In this document: positions 56,627 to 64,000 of the stretch, in pieces | Numbering within the stretch: the first letter of the stretch is position 1 | Layout: every line of letters begins with the position of its first letter | Source: Ectothiorhodospiraceae bacterium | GTDB taxonomy: Bacteria; Pseudomonadota; Gammaproteobacteria; Nitrococcales; Aquisalimonadaceae | Direction of reading: 5' to 3' | Assembly: GCA_020831885.1 (NCBI GenBank) | Contig: JAFIFU010000007.1 | Location: 1-64,000 of the forward strand | Length of the DNA: 64,000 nucleotides | Made by a program: the position numbers and the translations under genes | Notes under the pieces: model-generated | Told to the model about the DNA's origin: nothing | The model's input: the letters and a program-made list of their open reading frames with translations, nothing else | Database searches by the model: none

Positions 56627-57688
56627 TTACCGTCGTGATTCCCGGAATGCGTCCGGCGAGGAGCCCGTCCAGCGTTTGAATGCGCGATGGAAGGCGCTGG
56701 GCTCCGAGTAGCCGAGCAGGAAGGCGACCTGGGCGACGCTGAGGCCGGGGTCATTCAGATGGTGTTCCGCCAGTTCCCGGCGCAGTGTGGTGACAAGCTG
56801 ACGGAAACCGGTGCCCTCCGCCGCCAGTCTACGGTGCAGCGTGCGCGGACTCATATGGAGTTTGCGGGCCACCCGTTCCAGTACCGGCTCGCCATCGCAG
56901 AGCTCGTCCAGCAGGGCGCGCCGGACGCGCGCCACGTATCCCCCGGAGGAGGGCAGGGCCTCCAGCAGCGTGGCGATCCGGGACTCCACAATCGGTTGCA
57001 GAACGGGGTCGGCGCCCACCAGGGCGCGTTCAAGCAGCTCCGCCGGAAACCGGAGTTCGCTGCGGTGGTGCTCGAACCGCAGCGGCGCGGAAAAGATCCG
57101 CTGGTGCGCGCTCCGGTCCGCCGGCATCGGATAGGGGAAGCACACGGCGGTCAGTCTGAAGCCCATACCGGTTATACGGCGCAGCATGGACAGCCAACCT
57201 GCCAGGACGTAGTCGGCCACAGGACGCGGAGCGCCGCCGGGCACGGGCAGCCGATGGGCGAGTACGGCCACGTCGCCCTGCCGTTCCAGGCTTACCTGGG
57301 CGGCATCGTGCAGGACCCGGTGATACCGCACCAGGCGCTCCAGTCCGTCTCCCAGTCGGGAACTGGTGAGGACCGCGTACTCCAGCGCGCCAAAGGTCCC
57401 GGGCCGGATGGCTTCACCCACGTGCAGGCCGATGTTCCGGTCCCCTGCAAGCTGTCCCGCCGCTTCCCAGAGGGCCAGGGCCTTGCCATGGGGAATGCGT
57501 CCTTCGGCATCGTCCAGGACCGCGTGGTCGATGCCCGCTGTGCGCAGCAGGTCGGCAGATCGCCGGCCGTGTTCCTCCACGTAATCCAGCACCGGCCGGA
57601 CCGAGCGGACGGAGATGAAGGGTTCACTGGCATCCGGTACCGGTGCGGCATGGCGGGAAATGTCAGTCTTCTTGTCCGACCCGGTCAT
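56627..57688 (-). CDS. AraC family regulator, OruR-type (Arabinose_bd + HTH_18)
   Basis: A 353-residue regulator from the Met at 57688. The N-terminal two thirds correspond to the Arabinose_bd-type sensing domain found in OruR- and ArgR-like AraC proteins (RPVLDYVEEHGRRSADLLRT, then IGLHVGEAIRPGTFGALEYA). The C-terminal HTH is visible as VARKLHMSPRTLHRRLAAEG and VAQVAFLLGYSEPSAFHRAF with KRWTGSSPDAFR. It diverges by 123 bp from the SRPBCC gene. It might control that gene and the following hydrolase. Confidence 0.82.
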   Translation of the reverse strand: MTGSDKKTDISRHAAPVPDASEPFISVRSVRPVLDYVEEHGRRSADLLRTAGIDHAVLDDAEGRIPHGKALALWEAAGQLAGDRNIGLHVGEAIRPGTFGALEYAVLTSSRLGDGLERLVRYHRVLHDAAQVSLERQGDVAVLAHRLPVPGGAPRPVADYVLAGWLSMLRRITGMGFRLTAVCFPYPMPADRSAHQRIFSAPLRFEHHRSELRFPAELLERALVGADPVLQPIVESRIATLLEALPSSGGYVARVRRALLDELCDGEPVLERVARKLHMSPRTLHRRLAAEGTGFRQLVTTLRRELAEHHLNDPGLSVAQVAFLLGYSEPSAFHRAFKRWTGSSPDAFRESRR

Positions 57689-57811
57689 CTGATCCCTTGC
57701 CCGTGCGCGGTAAGCTCCGTGCTGTGATTGCCAAAACGGAGTGATGAGAGAATGATACAGCCATCCCGCGCTGACGCGATGCCTGTGGTGTCGCAGGAAA
57801 GGAGTCACCGG

Positions 57812-58249
57812 ATGAAGCACCTGGAAACGGAGATTCTCATCAAGGGCCGGCCGGAGCAGGTCTGGGCCGTGCTCACGGACTTCCCGCGCTATCCGGAGTG
57901 GAACCCGTTCATTCGCCAAGCGGAGGGCGACCTCCGCACGGGTGGCCGGCTGCGGGTCAGGATCCACCCCCCAGGGGGCCGCCCCATGACCTTTCGGCCC
58001 CTGGTACGGGCGGCGCGGCCGGGAACGGAATTGCGCTGGCAAGGCCGGGTGCTGCTGCCCGGGCTGTTTGACGGTGAGCACGTTTTCCGTATGGAACCCA
58101 CGGGGGATGGTCAGGTGCGTTTCACGCAGAGTGAGCGGTTCCGGGGGCTGTTGGTGCCCCTGTTCCCCGGGTCGCTGTATGCGAACACCCTGCGGGGGTT
58201 CGAGGCCATGAATCTGGCGCTGAAGGATCGCGTTGAAGGCAACCGATGA
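57812..58249 (+). CDS. SRPBCC-domain (START-like) protein
   Basis: A 145-residue START-like (Bet v 1 fold) protein from ATG 57812, seven bases after GGAG; upstream in-frame ATGs are unconserved. It begins ETEILIKGRPEQVWAVLTDF and continues PRYPEWNPFIRQAEGDL, typical of the polyketide-cyclase/SRPBCC fold, with a C-terminal helix that closes the hydrophobic cavity. It binds a small hydrophobic molecule. The next gene, a beta-lactamase-like hydrolase, begins 83 nt later and may be co-transcribed. Confidence 0.8.
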   Translation: MKHLETEILIKGRPEQVWAVLTDFPRYPEWNPFIRQAEGDLRTGGRLRVRIHPPGGRPMTFRPLVRAARPGTELRWQGRVLLPGLFDGEHVFRMEPTGDGQVRFTQSERFRGLLVPLFPGSLYANTLRGFEAMNLALKDRVEGNR

Positions 58250-58332
58250 TTGCCGTTGCCCGGGCAGTCGCGGGGGGCTCCGTCGCTGGCGGGCGTTGAC
58301 CGGCGGTATCGCGGGTCCCGAGGGAGGCAGAC

Positions 58333-59709
58333 ATGAAAGCCGGATTGCCAGGGATTGATCTGGCCGGGCGCCTGTCCGGGCTGATCCGGACGTACCACGT
58401 GCCCGGCGCCGTTGCGGCCGCCTATCACCGCGGGGACATGGCGCAGGCGGCGGCCGGTGTCGCGCATCTGGGCACGGGCCTCCCGGTCACCCCGGACACG
58501 CTGTTCCAGATCGGTTCCATCACCAAGCTCTACACGGCGACGCTGGTGATGCAACTGAGCGATGCCGGCGAACTGAATCTGGATATGCCCATCCGGCAAT
58601 ACCTCCCGGAACTGCGGTTTGCGGACTCACTGGCCAATGCCATCACGCCCCGCCACCTGCTCACGCACACCGCGGGCCTGGAGGGCGATGTGTTTGCGGA
58701 CGGTGGCCGCGGCGATGATGCCATCGCGTGCTACGTCCGTGATCTGCAGGCACTGCCCCTGCTCCATGCGCCCGGTGAGCTCCTGTCCTATTGCAACAGC
58801 GGGTTCGTGGTACTGGGGCGGTTGGTGGAGCGGCTCACTGGCAGGCCGTTTCATCAGGCTTTCGGGGCGTACCTGACGCAGCCGGCCGGTCTGGATCGTA
58901 CGCTGCTGCTCCCGGAAGACGTGATGCTGCACCGGTTCGCCGTCGGCCATCTGGGGCCGGGAGGGGGCGAAGAGCAGCACGTGGCGCCGATCTGGTCGCT
59001 GCCTCAGGCCATGGCGCCCGCCGGCACCATGACGTGCGCGACGGCGGCGGATGTGGTGCGGTTTGCGCGGCTGCATCTGGCGGACGGCGTTGCGGTCTGC
59101 GGGAAACGCCTGTTGTCCCCGGAATCCGCCAGGGCCATGCGTACCCGGCAGTTCTCCTGCCCGGATGTCCATACCCTGGGGGACGCCATTGGACTGGGCT
59201 GGTTCCTGGAGACACGGGGCGACCGCACGGTGCTTGCACATGATGGCGGCACCATCGGCCAGTCCGCCGCTCTGCGTATCCTGCCGGAGGAAGAGCTCAT
59301 CATGGTCGTGCTGGCCAACGGTGGCGACGCCGCGGTGATGGGCAGGCGGCTGATCGACGGCCTGTTCCAGGCTTTGGCCGATCTGCCCCCGCGGCCGGCC
59401 CCCCGACCATGGGAACAGGCGGATGCTGGAGATTTCGCCCACTACGCCGGGTGTTATCAGCGGGCGAACCTTCGGCTGGAATTCCGGTTCCAAAGGGGCC
59501 ATCTGCTGATGGATATGACGCCCGATGGCCCGTTGGCGGAGTGGATGCCATCCCGAAGGGGGCTGGCGCTAGTCCCCTGTGGGAATGGCGTGTTCGCGCC
59601 CGCGGATTCGGGGACCGGGGAAGCGGTGGTGTTCCACGGCGGCGGCGCTTGTGCGGCGCCCGATTGGGTTTTTCTGGGAGGGCGCGCCCACCGGCGTTGT
59701 GGCGGATAA
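58333..59709 (+). CDS. Serine hydrolase, class C beta-lactamase/penicillin-binding-protein-like
   Basis: A 458-residue protein of the beta-lactamase-like serine hydrolase family. The active-site triad is in SITK (Ser62, Lys65), YCN (Tyr153, Asn155) and HDGG (303-306, in place of KTG). No signal peptide is apparent at the N-terminus, so it is probably cytoplasmic, like esterases of this family. Likely activities are an esterase or D-aminopeptidase; resistance to lactams is not indicated. It ends 25 nt from the convergent chemoreceptor gene. Confidence 0.8.
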   Translation: MKAGLPGIDLAGRLSGLIRTYHVPGAVAAAYHRGDMAQAAAGVAHLGTGLPVTPDTLFQIGSITKLYTATLVMQLSDAGELNLDMPIRQYLPELRFADSLANAITPRHLLTHTAGLEGDVFADGGRGDDAIACYVRDLQALPLLHAPGELLSYCNSGFVVLGRLVERLTGRPFHQAFGAYLTQPAGLDRTLLLPEDVMLHRFAVGHLGPGGGEEQHVAPIWSLPQAMAPAGTMTCATAADVVRFARLHLADGVAVCGKRLLSPESARAMRTRQFSCPDVHTLGDAIGLGWFLETRGDRTVLAHDGGTIGQSAALRILPEEELIMVVLANGGDAAVMGRRLIDGLFQALADLPPRPAPRPWEQADAGDFAHYAGCYQRANLRLEFRFQRGHLLMDMTPDGPLAEWMPSRRGLALVPCGNGVFAPADSGTGEAVVFHGGGACAAPDWVFLGGRAHRRCGG

Positions 59710-59734
59710 GACCGCCGGCCCCGCCGGGGTTGGC

Positions 59735-61246
59735 TCAGATCCGGAAGGTGTCCACCGATTCCGCCAGGTGCCGGGCGCGTCGTTCCAACTGCTCGCAGGC
59801 CTCGGTCGTTGTTTCCGCCACCCGGCTGCTGTCAGCCGAGGAGTGGCGGACTGAGGCAAGGCGCCGGTTGATCTCTTCCGTAGCGGAGGTCTGCTCCTCC
59901 GAGGCGCTGGCAATCTGATCGTTCATCTGGTTAATGGCCTGCACCGACCGCTCGATATCCTGCAGCCGTTCATCCACCGCCTGCACGGCCTGAACGGCCT
60001 CTGCAGAGGACGCATTACCCGCGGTTATCACCTGGTAGACGCCGTTGGCCTCCTCCCGCAGTCGGTCGATCATACCGCCGATCTCCTCGGTGGATTCCCG
60101 TGTGCGCTGGGCCAGTAGCCGCACCTCCTCCGCGACCACGGAAAAGCCCCGTCCGTGTTCCCCGGCTCGTGCCGATTCGATGGCCGCGTTCAGCGCCAAC
60201 AGGTTGGTCTGCTCGGAAACAGACCGGATCACATCCACCACGGTGCCGATGCGTTCGCTTTCCCCGTTCAGCCGCTCCACCACGGCAGATGCCTGTTCCA
60301 CGGCGCGGGCAAGGGTGTTGATGCGCTCCTGTGCCCGGTCCAACTCTGTTCGGCCGCTGCCGGTGGCCTGCTCCGCCTGGCGGGCGGATTCGGCCGCCGT
60401 GGCGGCATTGCGTGCCACCTCCTGCGTGGTGGCGGCCATCTGTTGCATGGCGCCGGCGATTTCGTCCGTGTCCTCCTGCTGCCGACGAACGCGCTGGCGG
60501 TTCTCATCCAGTTCGCCCCGGAGCTGGGCCACCGTGTCCATCACCGCGTCGGCGGCCTTGCGCGCACTGACCACGCCGGCGTGCACCTTGTCCAGAAAGG
60601 CATGAATCCCCTGGGTCACGCGTCCGCGGGCCGATGGGTGACGCCAGGTGAGGTCCACCCGGTCGCCTTCCGCGGCTAGGTGTTCACCCACCTCACCCAA
60701 CTCGGCTGCCTGGGCCGCATCCCGGTGAAGAATCCGCGCCATGTGGATCAGCAGAGAAGCCTGGAAGACCACATAGCCCGCATGGAGGAACACCAGACCC
60801 CATCCATGCTCGCCTTGGGGAAACACATAGAGCGGAGAACCGGCGTGCTGCAGGATGTGCCCCAGCACATGGTGCAGAGCCGTGGCTGCGGCGCCGGCCG
60901 CGATCACGGCCCAGTCACGGTAGTAGAGCAACAGGGCGAGCAGGGCGAAGATGCCGAAATGCATCTCGATCATGCCCTCGGCCAGGTGGATCGCCAGTGC
61001 GGAATAGCCCATGAAGGCAACCGCTACGGTGATGCGGGTCGCCCGCTGCCCCGGCTGCACGGCGATCAATCCGCCGGACACAGCCAGGAGGATCAGCCCG
61101 TACAGCAGGGCCTGGGCCACTGAGGTGCCAAGGATCAGCGCGATTCCCAGGCAATAGACCAGGTGCAGCACCAGGACGCCGGCCATGAGCCGGTCCGCCT
61201 GCCTGTAGTGGACCGCCAGGGCGCGACCATCTTCCCGTACGCTCAT
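59735..61246 (-). CDS. Methyl-accepting chemotaxis protein with multispan membrane sensor
   Basis: A 503-residue chemoreceptor. Residues 20-185 hold five or six membrane segments, without a large periplasmic domain, and include MHFGIFALLALLLYYRDWAV and a histidine pair LHHVLGHIL. A HAMP-like linker follows. The signalling hairpin near 365-400 has the conserved tip NLLALNAAIESARAGEHGRG and FSVVAEEVRLLAQRT. The lack of a periplasmic domain implies sensing within or next to the membrane, perhaps of redox or an aromatic compound. No other chemotaxis gene lies in the window. Confidence 0.9.
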   Translation of the reverse strand: MSVREDGRALAVHYRQADRLMAGVLVLHLVYCLGIALILGTSVAQALLYGLILLAVSGGLIAVQPGQRATRITVAVAFMGYSALAIHLAEGMIEMHFGIFALLALLLYYRDWAVIAAGAAATALHHVLGHILQHAGSPLYVFPQGEHGWGLVFLHAGYVVFQASLLIHMARILHRDAAQAAELGEVGEHLAAEGDRVDLTWRHPSARGRVTQGIHAFLDKVHAGVVSARKAADAVMDTVAQLRGELDENRQRVRRQQEDTDEIAGAMQQMAATTQEVARNAATAAESARQAEQATGSGRTELDRAQERINTLARAVEQASAVVERLNGESERIGTVVDVIRSVSEQTNLLALNAAIESARAGEHGRGFSVVAEEVRLLAQRTRESTEEIGGMIDRLREEANGVYQVITAGNASSAEAVQAVQAVDERLQDIERSVQAINQMNDQIASASEEQTSATEEINRRLASVRHSSADSSRVAETTTEACEQLERRARHLAESVDTFRI

Positions 61247-61489
61247 CGGATCACCTCGCTGTGTGCAGCCGGACCGGGTTGCGAAACCCCATGCTCTGTA
61301 TCGGCACGTCCGGGTTGCCCTTGAGCGAGGGCATGGGTATGTCCCGACGTGGCGGGTATGTCAGTCGGTCCGTGGCGGCTGCGGCAGACCTGCGGTAGTC
61401 TGAAAACAAGACATACCCGGTTCCGCGGGCGTATCGGCCAATGGCAAGGCGCCCGGAAAGCGGGTTTCGGTTGGCGTTTGGGGGGTGCC

Positions 61490-61903
61490 ATGACGATCGA
61501 GTACAGGGTCAACGCGCCCGTTACCGCGGATCAGTTCATTCAGGTGCTGGAAAGCTCCACCCTTGGTGCGCGCCGGCCTGTGCATGACCGGGCCTGCATG
61601 GAGGGCATGGTTGCCAACGCCAACCTGACGGTGAGCGCCTGGGACGGTGCCGACCTGGTGGGCATCGCCCGAAGTGTCACGGATTTTCACTATGCCTGTT
61701 ATCTGTCGGACCTGGCGGTTCACCGGGCATACCAGAGAGCGGGAATCGGCAAGCGGCTGCAGGCCTTCACCCAAGAGCAACTGGGGCCCCGGTGCAAGCT
61801 GATTCTCATTGCGGCGCCGGCGGCCAACAGCTACTACGGCCGGATCGGATACACACACAATGATCGCTGCTGGATTCTGGAGCGGGAGCAACCCATCGAC
61901 TGA
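61490..61903 (+). CDS. GNAT family N-acetyltransferase
   Basis: A 137-residue acetyltransferase from ATG 61490, preceded by GGGGGG. The acetyl-CoA loop is visible as LAVHRAYQRAGIGKRLQAF, preceded by a YLSDL strand, and the C-terminal APAANSYYGRIGY closes the fold. It would transfer an acetyl group to an amine. The partner is unknown. The next gene follows after about 70 bases on the same strand. The 240-bp stretch before it holds no recognised site. Confidence 0.82.
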   Translation: MTIEYRVNAPVTADQFIQVLESSTLGARRPVHDRACMEGMVANANLTVSAWDGADLVGIARSVTDFHYACYLSDLAVHRAYQRAGIGKRLQAFTQEQLGPRCKLILIAAPAANSYYGRIGYTHNDRCWILEREQPID

Positions 61904-61971
61904 TGAGGCAGCCCGCCGTTTCATGCGCGATTGACGGGAAAAGCGCTTCGGGCCGGCGTATGGAGGGGGCG

Positions 61972-62388
61972 ATGAGTACATCGGCGGTTGTCTTTGGGGG
62001 CTTTATTGCCTGGACGCTGTTTCTCCTTGTGTTGATGGAGCTACTGCGCTCCTATCTGGTGGTGACGGGGCAGCAGGCATCCAACGCGTTCCGGCCGGAT
62101 AACGCGAACCTGTCGCCATTCATGCAGCGCCTGGCGCGTGCCCATGCGAACTGCGTGGAGAGTCTGCCCGTCTTTGGCGGCCTGCTGGTGCTGGCCCTGG
62201 TGACCGGCCAGAGCCACGTGACCGATCCGCTGGCGCCATGGTTCCTGGCGGCCCGGGTGATCCAGTCCGGGATTCACCTGAGCTCGCTCAGTGTTCCCGC
62301 GGTCAACGCCCGCTTTGCGGCCTTCGCGGTGCAAATCGTGATTGGCGTCTACTGGGCCTGGTCGCTGTTGGCGGGAACCGGCGGGTAG
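61972..62388 (+). CDS. MAPEG family membrane protein
   Basis: A 138-residue protein from ATG 61972, after GGAGGGGG. Four hydrophobic segments are visible: FGGFIAWTLFLLVLMELLRS, then RLARAHANCVESLPVFGGLL, with the RAHANxxE motif characteristic of MAPEG proteins. MAPEG enzymes are glutathione transferases or eicosanoid-related proteins in the membrane. The N-terminal Met cluster is uncertain because the open frame starts earlier at 61903. A soluble acetyltransferase gene lies directly upstream. Confidence 0.8.
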   Translation: MSTSAVVFGGFIAWTLFLLVLMELLRSYLVVTGQQASNAFRPDNANLSPFMQRLARAHANCVESLPVFGGLLVLALVTGQSHVTDPLAPWFLAARVIQSGIHLSSLSVPAVNARFAAFAVQIVIGVYWAWSLLAGTGG

Positions 62389-62497
62389 GGTCTCCGTACC
62401 GCGAAAGCGCGATCCATCCTCTTTCGATGCTGTGGGCGAGTGTGGATTCGGAGACCCTGCACGCGCTGTGGTCGCCAAGCACATTCCGGGCACCGCT

Positions 62498-63283
62498 TCA
62501 GTGTCCGGGAACCATTGACGGCATCCATTCCGGGCTGATCGCCACAAGCATCCCGAGAGCGATCAGGACCATGCCCACGGGGCGGGCAGCAGCGTCTCCG
62601 CCCGGTCCGGCCTTTTCGTACAGCATCAGCAGCGCCAGCGGCACCATCCAGGCCAGATTGGCGATACCGACGATGAACATCACTAGCATCAGCGCCCAGC
62701 AGCAGCCCAGACAGAACAGGCCGTGACTGGCGCCCAGCTTCAGCGCCGCTGGCACGCCGCGCCGGTAGTGACTCATCAGGAACGCCGCCGGGTGGCGGCA
62801 TTTGTCCAGGCAGCGGTCCTTGAGGGCGGTGAACTGAAAGCCGCCGGCCAGCATCAGCACGCCACCGCCGACCAGCTCGGGGCGATGCATCAGCCAGTGC
62901 CAGTGATGCAAGGCGTAGTGGAGCGCGGAGTCTCCCAGCAGGGCGGCGAAGCCGAAGCCGGTCCATACCAGCAGATAGCCCCCGAGGAATGCGGCACGCA
63001 CGGCGGCAGGGCGGGGTTGGCTGGCGGACACCCGACGGAACAGGCCGATCATGGGCAGCGATGACGGGAGCATCATGGCGGCGATGTGGATCTGCCAGGC
63101 GATGAAGAACAGCCCCACGCTTGCCCACAGTGTGAGGTCCGCCACATGTAACTGGTGGTGGTGCGCCCACTGAACCCGGCCTGTGAACTCAGCCATGATC
63201 GCGATGGTCCACGCGGCGGCGATGACTCCCAGCAGAGTCGGTGATGGCAGCCAGACGCGGCGGGGAAGGACGGCGGTGCTCAT
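62498..63283 (-). CDS. DUF2182 predicted metal-binding membrane protein
   Basis: A 261-residue integral membrane protein with six or seven segments, of the DUF2182 family. The landmarks are HHHQLHVADLTLWASVGLFF near the N-terminus, AMMLPSSLPMIG, and the C-terminal KDRCLDKCRHPAAFLMSHYR with GLFCLGCCWALMLVMF. The Cys and His residues suggest metal binding, but the role is unknown. The ATG start overlaps the stop of the DUF1326 gene by four bases, so the two are coupled. Confidence 0.8.
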   Translation of the reverse strand: MSTAVLPRRVWLPSPTLLGVIAAAWTIAIMAEFTGRVQWAHHHQLHVADLTLWASVGLFFIAWQIHIAAMMLPSSLPMIGLFRRVSASQPRPAAVRAAFLGGYLLVWTGFGFAALLGDSALHYALHHWHWLMHRPELVGGGVLMLAGGFQFTALKDRCLDKCRHPAAFLMSHYRRGVPAALKLGASHGLFCLGCCWALMLVMFIVGIANLAWMVPLALLMLYEKAGPGGDAAARPVGMVLIALGMLVAISPEWMPSMVPGH

Positions 63284-63906
63284 GGCCGGTGCTCCATCTT
63301 CCAGGCCGTCTGGATGGAGTTCTGACCATCATACGACCAGGCCATGCCGTGCCGCGGCAGATTGACCCGGTACCGTGCGGATTTCCCCACATAGGCCGGT
63401 GCTCCCTCCACGGTGGCGAAGGCGCTGCCATACAGGGTGGCAGTACTGCCGTCCGGGGACGACTGGATGGGCTGCAGGTCCGCCTCGATGATGCCGTCCA
63501 CACGCAGCCTGCCGGTGACCTTTTCCACCTCGTGGGTCATCGGCGCCCGTTCCACAGCGACCAACTCGCCCACCAGTCCGGCCAGGTCCGCCAGACCCCC
63601 GCCGAGCTTCCCGGAGAACGCGTCCAGCAGCGCCTGGTACTGGGCATCGGTGGCCTGGTCGTCCACCAGCATCACCGAGCGCCACCCGCCGGCCAGTGCG
63701 TTGCCCGGAATCTGGGCGATATTCACCACGGTGAGCCCGGAGACATCCGTATTGCCGACCATCCCCCGATCCAGATGGAAGGCAATGACACCATGGCATT
63801 TTCCCCCGTCCGGATCCTCCCCGATGAAGCAGGGGCAGGGCGATCCGCATGAGCAGATCTCCAGCAGCGTTCCTTCCAGCGAGTATCCGCCTGCACTGTT
63901 CATCAT
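63280..63906 (-). CDS. DUF1326 family protein
   Basis: A 208-residue DUF1326 protein. Its N-terminus carries a cysteine-dense motif ICSCGSPCPCFIGED (about residues 17-31), followed by HGVIAFHLDRG. The cysteine arrangement suggests metal or redox chemistry, but no reaction is known. DUF1326 and DUF2182 genes are frequently neighbours, and here DUF2182 follows by a four-base overlap. The ATG at 63906 has an in-frame ATG three bases later. Confidence 0.78.
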   Translation of the reverse strand: MMNSAGGYSLEGTLLEICSCGSPCPCFIGEDPDGGKCHGVIAFHLDRGMVGNTDVSGLTVVNIAQIPGNALAGGWRSVMLVDDQATDAQYQALLDAFSGKLGGGLADLAGLVGELVAVERAPMTHEVEKVTGRLRVDGIIEADLQPIQSSPDGSTATLYGSAFATVEGAPAYVGKSARYRVNLPRHGMAWSYDGQNSIQTAWKMEHRP

Positions 63907-63938
63907 GCACCTCCGACTGTTTTGCGGTTCATGGGCTT

Positions 63939-63956
63939 CTAGGGAAGCGTTGATCG
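63939..63956 (-). repeat. Short repeat core near the window end
   Basis: The sequence CTAGGGAAGCGTTGATCG is the reverse complement of the repeat core (GATCAACGCTTCCCTAG). It lies upstream of the DUF1326 gene. Positions 63957-64000 hold nothing else that I can recognise. Confidence 0.5.
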
Positions 63957-64000
63957 TTGAGACCTACGGGCTAGTGTGGGCACGGGTGGCCGGTGCCCGC

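Noticed and set aside
58333-59709. A beta-lactam resistance gene
   Set aside because: The SxxK and YxN motifs are shared by many esterases. There is no signal peptide, the third motif is HDGG and no ampR-type neighbour exists, so resistance is not supported.

Overview
This is GC-rich bacterial chromosomal DNA with densely packed, often overlapping genes. The gene mix points to an environmental gammaproteobacterium: a zevAB-type zinc system with a Zur box, DUF1826, a GDCCVxC protein, catalase-peroxidase KatG, HDOD and GGDEF-EAL signalling proteins and many catabolic acyl-CoA genes. A halophilic Ectothiorhodospiraceae- or Halomonas-like organism would fit, but that is inference. No rRNA, tRNA, CRISPR array, complete insertion sequence or prophage was seen.

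Layout. (1) 0.2-7 kb holds small regulator-enzyme modules: a TetR/alpha-beta hydrolase pair around a perfect palindrome, VOC and CYTH proteins, an AraC regulator, and an HxlR regulator with a haloalkane dehalogenase, divergent from an SDR and a 2-hydroxychromene-2-carboxylate isomerase-like gene. A decayed EAL-domain remnant and dispersed repeats follow. (2) 7.6-22.7 kb is a long same-strand catabolic run: acyl-CoA dehydrogenase, old-yellow-enzyme reductase, a complete Liv-type ABC importer (binding protein, two permeases, two ATPases), enoyl-CoA hydratase, an SCP2-like/hydrolase fusion, a flavin dehydrogenase, aldehyde dehydrogenase, SMP-30 lactonase and a beta-hydroxyacid dehydrogenase. (3) Two convergent IclR regulators at 22.9-24.6 kb separate it from a second run at 24.9-36.6 kb whose order resembles the acyclic terpene utilisation (atu) cluster: two SDRs, CoA ligase, acyl-CoA dehydrogenase, hydratase, AtuA split into two genes, and both subunits of a biotin-dependent acyl-CoA carboxylase, then a second old-yellow enzyme. 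(4) 36.6-40.6 kb adds two cyclase-family hydrolases, a DUF169 protein and a GntR regulator. The catabolic blocks appear to import a substrate, activate it to a CoA thioester, dehydrogenate, carboxylate and hydrate it in a branched-chain or isoprenoid type of beta-oxidation, with possible ring hydrolysis. The substrate cannot be read from sequence. Two nearly identical operator-like sites precede the two operons and may tie them together under an IclR protein.

(5) 40.6-44.5 kb encodes a REC-PAS-GGDEF-EAL protein and an HDOD-GAF protein. (6) 44.6-47.9 kb is a zinc-starvation locus: zevB, zevA and an internally deleted CobW-type GTPase lie on one side of a strong Zur box, and DUF1826 and GDCCVxC genes on the other. 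(7) 47.9-64 kb is mixed: MaoC hydratase, KatG, DUF456, an ACR3/bile-acid-symporter-like permease, a universal stress protein, a SulP transporter with STAS domain, a ChrR-like cupin, two AraC-type regulators, an SRPBCC protein, a class C beta-lactamase-like hydrolase, a chemotaxis receptor, GNAT, MAPEG, and a DUF2182/DUF1326 pair.

A short dispersed repeat, with core GATCAGYGCTTCCCTA, recurs about ten times, commonly at 3' ends of genes and at convergent junctions.
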